Shown here piece after piece: positions 19,977 through 28,316 of a stretch of 64,000 nt of DNA. This DNA is from Desulfomicrobium apsheronum. Its GTDB lineage: Bacteria > Desulfobacterota > Desulfovibrionia > Desulfovibrionales > Desulfomicrobiaceae. Each line of letters starts with the position of its first letter. The stretch's first letter is position 1. The notes under the pieces were generated by a model. The model searched no databases, was not told the origin of the DNA, and was given only the letters and a program-made list of their open reading frames with translations. Both the position numbers and the translations under genes were made by a program. The stretch covers positions 1-64,000 of the forward strand of contig NZ_FORX01000023.1 of assembly GCF_900114115.1 (NCBI RefSeq), written 5' to 3'.

Positions 19977-20597
19977 TTATTCTTGCGCGGCGTGGCGTGC
20001 AAACCCCGCAGCCATACTCCGGGACAAGGTGCGCATGACCGCATAGGTCGGGTCTTCGGGCAGGCGACGCGAGCTTCGGAACAGGGCGAAGTCCTTGTCC
20101 GGCGTGCTCTCCATGGTGGCGGCCTGAGCCGCAGACCAGATCAGCCCGCCGTCCGGCACCCAGTGAATTTCAACCGTCGCACCGATGGAGGTCCGTCCCG
20201 TGCGCGAGCCCTCGAAAAACTGGGACACGTTGCCGCTGACCAAAATATTGGCGCCCTTGGCCCTGGCCTGCGCCATGGCCTCATCAATACCCGGCCATGG
20301 CCTGGAAGAATCGTATTCCATGACCTCAAAGACCCCGCGCGCAAGCCACGCGAGCCGGAAGATGTCCGCCATCTCCCTGCCCACGTCCTTGCGCACGGCA
20401 ATGTCCTGACGCAGGGCAAAAGGCAGAATGAGGGCCCGCAGGCCCGTTTCGGGAAGGGACCGTGGCGTCACCGCCTCGACCAGCTCGCTCAATACAACCG
20501 GGGCGTCGTCGTGGTAGCGGATTTCGCTCAAACTCACATCGACCGGTGAATACGCGCACCCGCAACACAAGAGCACGAACAACATGCAAAATTTCAT
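19977..20597 (-). CDS. Putative lipoprotein of unknown function
   Basis: About 206 residues from the ATG at 20597, chosen because AAGGAG lies 8 nt upstream; it gives a short signal peptide with a cysteine-rich end (LLCCGCAYS) that fits a lipobox. The mature part has the pattern of an outer-membrane or periplasmic lipoprotein that forms a substructure with a predicted nucleotide-binding-like fold (ALILPFALRQD, GANILVSGNVSQFFEGSR), resembling GNA1162/LPS-assembly type lipoproteins. I cannot name the family with confidence. It is divergent from the YcaO gene at 20673, with 75 bp between the two starts. Confidence 0.75.
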   Translation of the reverse strand: MKFCMLFVLLCCGCAYSPVDVSLSEIRYHDDAPVVLSELVEAVTPRSLPETGLRALILPFALRQDIAVRKDVGREMADIFRLAWLARGVFEVMEYDSSRPWPGIDEAMAQARAKGANILVSGNVSQFFEGSRTGRTSIGATVEIHWVPDGGLIWSAAQAATMESTPDKDFALFRSSRRLPEDPTYAVMRTLSRSMAAGFARHAAQE

Positions 20598-20672
20598 GAC
20601 AGCATCTCCTTGGCAGGCGTTTTCAAGCAAGATAGATACCAAGCGCTACATAAACCGCTGCAGGAGAACACC

Positions 20673-22340
20673 GTGACCACCCCCCGCGAATCCACCCCCT
20701 TGCGCTATCGCCTGACCCACCAGGAGAGCCTGCTTGGCGTGGCCTACTTCAGCCCCGCCCCCGCCGAATCCCTGACTCTGGAAGAGTGCCTGGAGCATGT
20801 CCGCCGCACGCCCAACGACGAGTTCATGCGCGCCCACGTCCGCCCGCTCCTGGCCGCCCTCGACGCGCACAGCCTGGACGCCCTGCACGCGGACGCCGAT
20901 CCCGTCGTCCAAAGCCTCGTTCTGGAAACCGCGCTGCTGACTCCGGCTCACTCGGAACTGTGGGCGCGGCTACGCGTCCAGGCAGAGGCAGCGGCGGAGC
21001 TGACTCCCCAGATATTTCTAAGGAGCGTATCCCTGCCGGACCATGATCTCCATGCCCGCGCAAGCCTGCTGCTGGCCGCGAACATTTTCGAGCACCAGCC
21101 CCTGCCAGGCGATATGGGCGCCCTGCCGCTCACGGCGGCCCCGGATTCCGACGCGGCCGACCCGGCCATGCTCAAGTCCGCCCTTGATCCCCTGCCCCCC
21201 TGTCCCAGACGCCCGGCCCGGCAGACATACGCGCTGGCCATGGAGCGGCTCTACGGACTGGGCATCCTCGACGGGCCGGAGATGCGCCACCACGCATCCC
21301 TGTCCCCATGGGGGCTGCTGCGCCGCTGGAAACTGGACCGCGTGACAAGCAGCGGCCGCTTCAACCACCGCCTGGACGGACTCATGACCAGCTACGGCCG
21401 GGGGCTTTGCCTTGAAGACGCGCAGGCCTCCCTGGCCATGGAGATCGTGGAACGCTACAGCTCCTTCGCCGACATCCGGGGCCTGCGCATCTCGGGCAGC
21501 GGCGATGAAGGCGAAATTCGCGTGGCGACCTGCCGCGAGCTTGGCGACATGGCGCTGGACCCGAACAGCATGCGTCTTGAAGTGTCCTACGCGGGCCAAC
21601 CCCTGCACTGGATGACCGCCCACGACAAAAACGGACAGGCCCGACTCGTTCCGGTCCAGTCCGTATATCTGTTCACCAATCTGGATGAGATCCGCCTCTT
21701 CAGCGGACTGGGCTCCACGGGCCTGGCCTCGGGCAACACTCCGGAAGAGGCCAAGGTCAGCGGGTTGCTTGAAGTCGTGGAGCGCGATGCCGAGGCGGTC
21801 AGCGTGTTCGACCCGGCGCGGTGTTTCCGGGTGCAAAGCGGGGATGAGGAGATAAACCGATTGCTTGCGCAGTACCGCGCGCAGGGCATTGATCCCGTTT
21901 TTCAGGATCTGACCACGGATCTTGGCGTGCCCTGCTACAAATGTTTTGTGCAGCTGCGGGAAGGAGGACTGGTCAAGGCCACGGGGGCATCCCTGTCGGG
22001 CATGCGTGCGGCGCTCTCGGCCCTGACCGAGACCCCGTTCCCCTTTCCCGGCAAGGAGGCCTCGGCACAGGGGCCGGACGGCCTGCCCGTGCGCATGCTC
22101 GAAGATCTGCCGGATCATTCGACGGGTTCGGCAGCGGGCGACCTGGCCCTGCTCGAAGCGATCCTGGAAGCCCGGGGCCATTCGCCGCTCTATGCCGATC
22201 TAACCAAGCGGGAGCTGCGCCTGCCGGTCTTTCGCGCCATCGTGCCGGGTCTTGAGATCGTCTCGGATTTCGACCGCTTCACACGCATAAGCCCAAGGCT
22301 GTGGAGGGATGTGCTCAGACTGAAGGGAAGAGGCGCCTGA
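20673..22340 (+). CDS. YcaO-family protein (ATP-dependent amide-backbone activating type)
   Basis: About 555 residues from a GTG start at 20673, chosen because AGGAG lies 6 nt upstream. YcaO enzymes use ATP to phosphorylate amide oxygens, giving azolines, thioamides or amidines, or act on ribosomal protein S12. The two ATP-site motifs can be seen: SLAMEIVER (SxxxExxER) and SGLLEVVER (the third motif, normally QxxxExxER). A long N-terminal helical region of about 210 residues precedes the YcaO fold. No precursor peptide, TfuA or E1-like partner is adjacent, so a RiPP cluster is not supported. Its tail overlaps ybeY on the other strand by 26 bp. Confidence 0.88.
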   Translation: MTTPRESTPLRYRLTHQESLLGVAYFSPAPAESLTLEECLEHVRRTPNDEFMRAHVRPLLAALDAHSLDALHADADPVVQSLVLETALLTPAHSELWARLRVQAEAAAELTPQIFLRSVSLPDHDLHARASLLLAANIFEHQPLPGDMGALPLTAAPDSDAADPAMLKSALDPLPPCPRRPARQTYALAMERLYGLGILDGPEMRHHASLSPWGLLRRWKLDRVTSSGRFNHRLDGLMTSYGRGLCLEDAQASLAMEIVERYSSFADIRGLRISGSGDEGEIRVATCRELGDMALDPNSMRLEVSYAGQPLHWMTAHDKNGQARLVPVQSVYLFTNLDEIRLFSGLGSTGLASGNTPEEAKVSGLLEVVERDAEAVSVFDPARCFRVQSGDEEINRLLAQYRAQGIDPVFQDLTTDLGVPCYKCFVQLREGGLVKATGASLSGMRAALSALTETPFPFPGKEASAQGPDGLPVRMLEDLPDHSTGSAAGDLALLEAILEARGHSPLYADLTKRELRLPVFRAIVPGLEIVSDFDRFTRISPRLWRDVLRLKGRGA

Positions 22341-22758
22341 AGGATTCATCCGCATCGAGCCGGACCGAGGCCACGGCCAACTCCGTCAGCGCGTCCATTT
22401 CCTGACCGTGGTCGTGGCCCATGAGATGCAGCAGGCCGTGAGCCAGCAAGCGCACGGTATATTCGTGGGTGTCCTGATTGTAGAGCCAGGATTCCCGGGC
22501 CAGGGTCTCGGCGGAAAGCACCAGATCCCCCAGCCAGTCATCCTCGCCGCCGGGGAAGCTGAGCACGTTGGTCGGCCCCAGGCAGCCCATGAACCGCTCG
22601 TTCAGTTCGGCCATTTCCAGGTCATCGACAATGCGCAGGGAGACCTGCCATTCGTCGAGTCCAAAAGTCGCGGCCAATCCCTCGAAAATCTCCATGAGCT
22701 CCGGCCCCGACAGGGGAAAGCGGGGATCAACCGGCACGGCCTGATCCAGATGCAGCAT
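22315..22758 (-). CDS. ybeY: Endoribonuclease YbeY
   Basis: Zinc-dependent single-strand endoribonuclease for 16S rRNA 3'-end maturation and ribosome quality control. The UPF0054 signature with three metal-binding histidines, HGLLHLMGHDHGQEM (about 106-120), is intact. TNVLSFPGGED and GDLVLSAETLARE are also typical. Length 147 is normal. Its start overlaps the phoH stop by one base (TGATG); phoH-ybeY is a very common pair. Confidence 0.96.
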   Translation of the reverse strand: MLHLDQAVPVDPRFPLSGPELMEIFEGLAATFGLDEWQVSLRIVDDLEMAELNERFMGCLGPTNVLSFPGGEDDWLGDLVLSAETLARESWLYNQDTHEYTVRLLAHGLLHLMGHDHGQEMDALTELAVASVRLDADESFRRLFPSV

Positions 22759-23801
22759 CAGCCCTCCCGCACCGGCGTGGCCCGGCGGCCCTTGCCGCGC
22801 CCGACCTGTCCGGACGTATCGCCATCGCGTGTCTGCGAGGCCTGCGTGATCTGCCGATGCCGGTCATAGGCGCGGACAATCCGTCCCACCAGCGGATGGC
22901 GGATGACGTCCGCCTCGGTGAAATGAACCATGGCGATGCCCTGCACATCCTTCAGCACATCCATGGCCTGCACCAGGCCCGATCCGATATGACCGGGCAG
23001 GTCGATCTGGGTGATGTCGCCGGTGACCACGGCCCGCGATCCGTAGCCAAGGCGGGTCAGAAACATCTTCATCTGCTCGGGGGAGGTATTCTGGGCCTCG
23101 TCGAGGATGACGAAGGCGTTGTTCAGGGTGCGCCCGCGCATGAAGGCCAGGGGCGCGATCTCGATGGCTCCGGTGCCGATCATTTCCTGCACCTTGGCGT
23201 AATCGAGCATGTCGTGCAGCGCGTCATAGAGCGGTCGCAGATACGGATTTATCTTCTCCACCAGATCGCCGGGCAGGAATCCGAGCTTTTCGCCCGCCTC
23301 CACGGCCGGTCGGGTCAGGATCAGGCGCTTGACCTTTTTCTGCAGAAACAGGGACACGCCCACGGCCACGGCCAGATAGGTCTTGCCCGTCCCGGCCGGG
23401 CCTATGCCAAGGGTCAGATCCAGCTCGCGCAGGGCGTGCAGGTACTCGCGCTGGGTCACGGTCTTGGGGCAGACGGTCTTGCGGGATGAAACCGCGAAAA
23501 GCGCTTCCTGGTAATAGCTCTTGAGCGGGGTGGACGGATCGCGCAGCATGATGCGCAGACTCTGCTCTATGTCGCGCTCGAAAAGCTGGTGTCCGCCGCG
23601 CACCAGATCATAAATCTGGGCGAAATACCGGCAGACCAGACCGACCATGAGCGGATCTTCGCCAAAGATCGAGAGCGCGTTGCCCCGACTCTCGACGCGC
23701 ACGCCCGTCATTGTGGCCACGGTGTCCAGATAGGCATTGCCGGGGCCAAAGACTTCGCGGGCAAAGTCCGCGTTTTCAAAGGATATTTCCTGAATTTCCA
23801 T
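22758..23801 (-). CDS. phoH: PhoH-like ATPase (YbeZ)
   Basis: Cytoplasmic P-loop ATPase found with YbeY, linked to RNA metabolism and ribosome maturation. Walker A is [11 protein letters not shown] (about 138-148), Walker B is FVILDEAQN, and GDITQIDLP follows. An N-terminal KH-like segment ([14 protein letters not shown]) is typical. I chose the ATG at 23801 (MEIQEISF) because the homologous part begins there. The open frame extends 42 codons further upstream, but that sequence looks non-coding. About 347 residues. Confidence 0.94.
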   Translation of the reverse strand: MEIQEISFENADFAREVFGPGNAYLDTVATMTGVRVESRGNALSIFGEDPLMVGLVCRYFAQIYDLVRGGHQLFERDIEQSLRIMLRDPSTPLKSYYQEALFAVSSRKTVCPKTVTQREYLHALRELDLTLGIGPAGTGKTYLAVAVGVSLFLQKKVKRLILTRPAVEAGEKLGFLPGDLVEKINPYLRPLYDALHDMLDYAKVQEMIGTGAIEIAPLAFMRGRTLNNAFVILDEAQNTSPEQMKMFLTRLGYGSRAVVTGDITQIDLPGHIGSGLVQAMDVLKDVQGIAMVHFTEADVIRHPLVGRIVRAYDRHRQITQASQTRDGDTSGQVGRGKGRRATPVREG

Positions 23802-23958
23802 ATGATTCCATACTCTGGGTGAATTGTTCAAAAATCCGTACCCGCCTGCGGCTCCATTTGCAAATCTCTCTGGAGTCCCGTAGAAGCTGACACTTGAACA
23901 TGTAGGATTTCCAGCAACACCAAGCATCAGCTCCAGGCCCGTCTGCGGCCATAAAAAT

Positions 23959-24342
23959 ATGAGTACAAAGAATAGAGAAGAAACCAGCCAACTGCCGGCC
24001 GTCAGGCAGGAAACGCAACTTGCTTTTCAGGAAGCAAAAAGCATGGTGAGGAAAGCTTTCGTGACCGCAATCAAGACCAATCTCGCATTCTTGGCCTGTT
24101 CGGGCATGTATGCCTACCGATCCGGGCAACGCTTCTGGGAGCAAAAGGGCAGCTCCTGGTGGGCCAAATCCCGGGCCTTTTCCAAGACCGCCTACCTTGC
24201 CCTGCAGGAAGACGCCTTCGGGTCCGACATTGTCATCGAGACCCTGGATATCGACCGCGTCCTGGAAGAGGGCAAACCCACACTTTCCATACCGTCCACT
24301 CCCGAAGCCGTGGACGACCTGGTCCACAGAAAAAAATCCTAG
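23959..24342 (+). CDS. Hypothetical protein
   Basis: 127 residues, unrecognised. The N-terminal third is charged and glutamine-rich. A moderately hydrophobic segment (about 37-53, VTAIKTNLAFLACSGMY) might contact a membrane. The C-terminal part contains a two-strand-like acidic stretch (DIVIETLDIDRVLEEG). Codon composition is like that of the flanking genes, but the ribosome site is weak. It is divergent from phoH and convergent with moaA, ending just before the large inverted repeat at 24369. Confidence 0.5.
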   Translation: MSTKNREETSQLPAVRQETQLAFQEAKSMVRKAFVTAIKTNLAFLACSGMYAYRSGQRFWEQKGSSWWAKSRAFSKTAYLALQEDAFGSDIVIETLDIDRVLEEGKPTLSIPSTPEAVDDLVHRKKS

Positions 24343-24368
24343 CCGTCCATTTAAAGGTTTCAAACGGC

Positions 24369-24514
24369 CAGGCTGCTGAAAAAACCGGAGAGATGCGCGG
24401 ATCAAAAAATCCAGACCCGAAGCGTACGTGCGCCCGCATGGGTAGCGCTGCATACGTGAGGGCCTGGATTTTTCGTGGTAGCGAGGCAGATTGCCGTTTT
24501 TTTTTGGCAGCCTG
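24369..24514. repeat. Long nested inverted repeat (MITE/REP-like) at the moaA 3' end
   Basis: A 146-bp imperfect palindrome. The outer arms are CAGGCTGC (24369-24376) and GCAGCCTG (24507-24514). The inner arms are AAAAATCCAG (24405-24414) and CTGGATTTTT (24464-24473), with further pairing (CGTACGT near 24423, GCATACGT near 24450). It directly abuts the moaA stop codon and contains A/T runs, so it could terminate transcription from both sides. Its size and structure are larger than an ordinary terminator and suggest a small mobile palindrome. I see no second copy in the window. Confidence 0.7.
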
Positions 24515-25507
24515 CTAGCCGCCAATGGCCGTCATGGTCCTGTCGCAGACCTGATTGTGCTCGCGCTCCTGCAGCAGACGGTAGCCCATCGGCTTTTCCG
24601 CGTTGGCTCGGGCAAAGAGGTCAAGCATGTCCTGCATGGTGTGCCCCGGATCGCGCAGGATGGAACGCACGTCATATTCCCGGTCTGAAAAAAGGCAGGT
24701 GCGCAGCTTGCCGTCGGAGGTGACCCGAAAACGGTTGCAGCTCTCGCAGAAATGATTGCTGACCGCCGAAATGACCCCGATTCGCCCGGACCCGCCGGAA
24801 ATACCGTACATCCGCGCAGGGCCGCTGTTGCGGGATGCTACGAGCACCTCCTCAAGCGGCACCAGCTTCTCCACCTTGGAGATGATTTCCTCGGCGGGCC
24901 AGTAATTGTCGCGGCTCCAGCGCGACTGATAACCGATGGGCATGAACTCGATAAAGCGCACGTCCACTCCGTTGTCACGGGCGAAATCCACGAACCCGGG
25001 CAGCTCGTCATCGTTGATCCCCTTCAAGGCGACCACATTGACCTTGACCCGCAGACCACCCTTCAGACAGGCGTCGATGCCCGCCCGGACCTGATCGTAG
25101 GCGTCGATCTTGGTGATTTCCTCGAATTTTTTGCGCTGCAGGGTATCAAGAGAAATATTCAGGCAGGAGATGCCCGCCTCGCGCAATTCGTCCACGCGAT
25201 CCGCGAGCAGGGTCCCGTTGGTAGTGATGCGCAGATCCAGGTCGGGATACTTGACATGCAGACGCCCAACGAAAGGAATGAAATCCTTGCGGGCGAAGGG
25301 TTCACCTCCGGTCAGCCGGACCTTCTCCACTCCGGCCTGTCTGGCCACGTCCACCAGTTCGGCCATCTCCTCGAAAGACAGAATCTGTTCATGCGGTATG
25401 AAAGTCCATTCATCCTGGGGCCTGCAATACAGACAACGCAGATTGCAACGGTCCGTGATGCTGAGTCTCAGGTAACTGACTTTTCTGCCGTGGGAATCGA
25501 TCAACAT
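24515..25507 (-). CDS. moaA: GTP 3',8-cyclase (molybdenum cofactor synthesis MoaA)
   Basis: Radical SAM enzyme that starts molybdopterin synthesis by converting GTP to 3',8-cyclo-GTP for MoaC. The N-terminal cluster motif CNLRCLYC (C21, C25, C28) binds the SAM-coordinated 4Fe-4S. The C-terminal second cluster motif is CESCNRFRVTSDGKLRTC, and the chain ends in TAIGG, the essential double glycine. I use the ATG at 25507 (MLIDSHGRKVSYLRL), where homology begins; an upstream frame adds 16 residues. Needed for molybdo- or tungsto-enzymes such as formate dehydrogenase. No other moa gene is adjacent, but a MoaE-like gene is at 31743. Confidence 0.96.
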   Translation of the reverse strand: MLIDSHGRKVSYLRLSITDRCNLRCLYCRPQDEWTFIPHEQILSFEEMAELVDVARQAGVEKVRLTGGEPFARKDFIPFVGRLHVKYPDLDLRITTNGTLLADRVDELREAGISCLNISLDTLQRKKFEEITKIDAYDQVRAGIDACLKGGLRVKVNVVALKGINDDELPGFVDFARDNGVDVRFIEFMPIGYQSRWSRDNYWPAEEIISKVEKLVPLEEVLVASRNSGPARMYGISGGSGRIGVISAVSNHFCESCNRFRVTSDGKLRTCLFSDREYDVRSILRDPGHTMQDMLDLFARANAEKPMGYRLLQEREHNQVCDRTMTAIGG

Positions 25508-25569
25508 GGGTATACCTCGCGCAAATGGTGTGGCCGTCAGTAGTATGTCCGGCAAGGCATTATGTAAAG

Positions 25570-27066
25570 TCAGCGTTGCCCTTCGAGGCGAAGGTTTTCT
25601 TCCAGGGCGGGATCAATGGCCGGACGGACCGTGCGCAAAACCTTGTCCACCCCGACCATGCCAAGGGCCGCGCCTTTTATGGGCCGCACATCCTTGACCA
25701 GGCACAGGAGCACCTCGCCCCGATCGGCCATTTTCAGATGACTGACCAGGGCCGCCAGGGCCGCCGCTTCCTGGATGGTCCGCTCGGGCACTTCCTGGGC
25801 CGGAAAGTCGCGCTTGACGATGACGTGCGCCCCGGGGCCGTCCTGGGCGTGCAGCCAGTAATCAAAAGGACTGGCGGCCTGGGTCAGAAGCTGGTGATTG
25901 GCCTGGGCGCTGCGGCCGCGCACAATGAGGAAGCCGTCGGAGGAGCGGTAGGCCTGGACCTTGATCTTGCGGTACTTGGCGGGAAGCACGACAGGCGCGG
26001 GAGCTTTTGCGCCGCGCTCCGGCTCGGATTCGGCCGGCGGCATGCCCTGACGGGCAGCATCCAGCTCCCGCTGGAGGGCCAGGGCGCGGGCAGCGACAAT
26101 GCCGAGCCCCCGTTCGCCCTTGGCGGCGCGCATGAAAAAGCGCTCCATGTTTTCCCGCACCGTCAAGCCCGGATCAAAGCGCACCTCCACCTCTTCGCCC
26201 TCTTCATCCTCAAGGCGCAGCACGGCCAGGCGGACATTCCGGTCCAGACTGTGCAGATGAGCCTGTAGCAGCAGGCCTTCGCGACGCTTTTCGACCATGC
26301 CCTGCAAGCGCTTTTGATCATCCTGCACCCGCTCAAGGGCGCGCCGGATGCGGCGAATGTTGCGGGCCACGGCGCTGTCGGCACCGGCATGAACCCGCTC
26401 CAGCCCTGCCAGCGTCTGGCCGTGGGCCATCTGCGCGGCCTCCAGGGCGCTGCCGCAGGCCCCTCCGTCTCGCAAGGGCCAGAGCCGTACCTGGGGGCGT
26501 CCCTGATGATCAAGGCCGTGATAAAAAGTGGATACTGCGCCAGCCTTCAGATTCATCAGCAACGATTCGGCCTCGGCCAGGGGAACCGAACGCAGATGAT
26601 GGCGCAAGGGCGGGGTCAGGTGGGGAAGTTCCCTCCACAGCCCTTCCTCGCTTTTGATTCGCTCAAGCTCCGGCCAGACCGGCTCGCTCCCGAATCCGGG
26701 CGGCAACGCGTCCGTCAGCAGCGGATTCGCGGTCAGATCGAGGATGAGCCATTTGCCTTCGCCCGGTGACAGCTCAAGGGCCAACCGCCGAAGCGGCCAG
26801 TCCGAAACGAGCCCCAGGACGCGACGTCCTTTGAGGCGTTTGCGCAGCCACATGGCGCGCCCTGAAGGATTATGGGGATTTTCGGGCTTGTGAGGACTCA
26901 GGTAGAGAAACGGAGTGGGCTTGGCCGTGCACAGCACAAGATACCCGGCCCGGCCAAGATCCAGGGTCCAGGTTTCGGGCAGAGGCGCAAAAACCTTCTC
27001 TACACGCATGCCGACGATGCGCTCGGCCAATTCCCTGGCCACAAAACAAAAAACACTGGCATCCAT
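25570..27066 (-). CDS. NFACT-family RNA-binding protein (RqcH/Rqc2-like)
   Basis: Ribosome-associated quality control factor family: binds stalled 50S subunits and recruits tRNA-Ala to add alanine tails in bacteria that have RqcH. The 498 residues show the NFACT-N domain (start to about 180), a charged coiled-coil and helix-hairpin region (about 230-330), and a C-terminal NFACT-R domain around FDYWLHAQDGPGAHVIVKR with the AALAALVSHLK helix. It is somewhat shorter than the 560-570 residues of Gram-positive RqcH, so full tailing activity is not certain. It stands alone between moaA and the dksA-type gene. Confidence 0.88.
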   Translation of the reverse strand: MDASVFCFVARELAERIVGMRVEKVFAPLPETWTLDLGRAGYLVLCTAKPTPFLYLSPHKPENPHNPSGRAMWLRKRLKGRRVLGLVSDWPLRRLALELSPGEGKWLILDLTANPLLTDALPPGFGSEPVWPELERIKSEEGLWRELPHLTPPLRHHLRSVPLAEAESLLMNLKAGAVSTFYHGLDHQGRPQVRLWPLRDGGACGSALEAAQMAHGQTLAGLERVHAGADSAVARNIRRIRRALERVQDDQKRLQGMVEKRREGLLLQAHLHSLDRNVRLAVLRLEDEEGEEVEVRFDPGLTVRENMERFFMRAAKGERGLGIVAARALALQRELDAARQGMPPAESEPERGAKAPAPVVLPAKYRKIKVQAYRSSDGFLIVRGRSAQANHQLLTQAASPFDYWLHAQDGPGAHVIVKRDFPAQEVPERTIQEAAALAALVSHLKMADRGEVLLCLVKDVRPIKGAALGMVGVDKVLRTVRPAIDPALEENLRLEGQR

Positions 27067-27077
27067 GAATTCACCCT

Positions 27078-27111
27078 AAAAAAAAGCGCGTCCCGCAAAC
27101 GGCACGCGCTT
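27078..27111 (-). terminator. Terminator after the dksA-type gene
   Basis: Minus strand: stem AAGCGCGT/ACGCGCTT around CGTTTGCGG-type loop sequence, followed by eight or nine T residues. It lies 27 bp past the stop of the gene at 27138. Confidence 0.9.
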
Positions 27112-27137
27112 CAATGAACATTGAGCCTGTCGCAGCC

Positions 27138-27500
27138 CTAGTCACCGCGCAAACGCTCTTCCTCTTCCCTGCGGCTCTTGCATTCGATGCACAAGGTGGT
27201 CATCGGACGGGCTTTTAAGCGGGGAATTCCGATTTCCTCGTCGCAATCCTCGCAAACGCCGAAAGTGCCGTCTTCGATACGATCCAGGGCTTCGTTGATT
27301 TTCTTGATCAGCTTGCGGTCCCGGTCACGTAAACGCAGAGTGAACGTCCGGTCGGACTCGGCTGAAGCTCTGTCGGCAGGATCGGAATAGTATTCCACGT
27401 TGTCCGACATTTCTTCGATGGTCGCCTCACCCTGCCGCTGGATATCGTCAATCATCTGAGTCAAATATTCTTTGAAGAACTCAAGGTCTTTGGCTTCCAT
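27138..27500 (-). CDS. dksA: DksA/TraR-family zinc-finger transcription regulator
   Basis: Small protein that enters the RNA polymerase secondary channel and, with ppGpp, modulates rRNA and stress promoters. The 120 residues form an N-terminal coiled coil with the acidic tip region (DPADRASAESDR, about 41-52) and a C-terminal four-cysteine zinc finger (CEDCDEEIG...CIECKSRRE, about 83-110). Length and layout fit DksA-like proteins; it could be one of several paralogues, as these organisms often carry more than one. It has its own terminator. Confidence 0.92.
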   Translation of the reverse strand: MEAKDLEFFKEYLTQMIDDIQRQGEATIEEMSDNVEYYSDPADRASAESDRTFTLRLRDRDRKLIKKINEALDRIEDGTFGVCEDCDEEIGIPRLKARPMTTLCIECKSRREEEERLRGD

Positions 27501-27899
27501 GATAATTCCTCCTGCACGCCTGTTAACTTAGGGAGAGTGTTTCTATTCACTGAAAAGCAAAAAGTAAAGCCCTTGACCGCCAGCAAGCCTCCCCAAGGCA
27601 CTTTCACATGACCCGTTGCTGTTGACTCCCATTTATTGCATGAAATCGAAAGATTATCGAGACCCGAAAGCCGTGCTTCCTTGAAAATATTTTTCCGGAG
27701 GGTCTTCAGAACGGATCAGGTACCGCGACATCGGAAAAACGCCCGGACTCCAATTCCCAATCATGACGCGACCGGACACGTACCACATCACCCTGCCGGT
27801 TTGAACCTGATTTCCGGCTCTCCCCCCCAGACCTGCACGCATTCCCAATTATTTTTACAGGCGTGTCCGGAGCAAAGGAAAAAAAACTGCTTTTTTTAA
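27501..27899. other. Intergenic region between dksA and the tRNA-Gly pair
   Basis: About 400 bp with no gene I can support. It includes the dksA promoter region and, at its right end, the promoter of the tRNA pair. Confidence 0.4.
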
Positions 27900-27928
27900 T
27901 TGACAGCCAGCACCGCCCTTTATAAACA
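27900..27928 (+). promoter_or_regulatory. Promoter of the tRNA-Gly genes
   Basis: Perfect TTGACA (27900-27905) followed after 17 bp by TAAACA (27923-27928); TATAAA at 27921 is an alternative -10 with a short 15-bp spacer. The expected start near 27935 is just upstream of the first tRNA. Confidence 0.7.
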
Positions 27929-27942
27929 CGTTTCCTCGTTGA

Positions 27943-28017
<75 letters not shown>

Positions 28018-28122
28018 GATTTTCCGCCCCGTACCTGACCGGCCTTTCCTTTCAGCCTGACCGCCACGCAAAAAATGCTTGCCTCATGACGGTCTTCTGA
28101 TTAGGACAGCCTCACTTCGAAT

Positions 28123-28197
<75 letters not shown>

Positions 28198-28205
28198 CAA
28201 AAATC

Positions 28206-28235
28206 AAAAGACCGGTTTATCCGGTCTTTTTTTTT
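28206..28235 (+). terminator. Terminator of the tRNA-Gly operon
   Basis: Stem AAAAGACCGG / CCGGTCTTTT with loop TTTAT, running into nine T residues. The arrangement suits plus-strand termination; the A-run on the other side lets it also act on the HerA-like transcript from the right. Confidence 0.93.
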
Positions 28236-28316
28236 CGCCACGGCAGATCATGCCTCGCAAGCTCCGTACTTTGCCGCTCCATCAACCTCTCCGGGCAAGC
28301 GACGATCCTGACGCCC

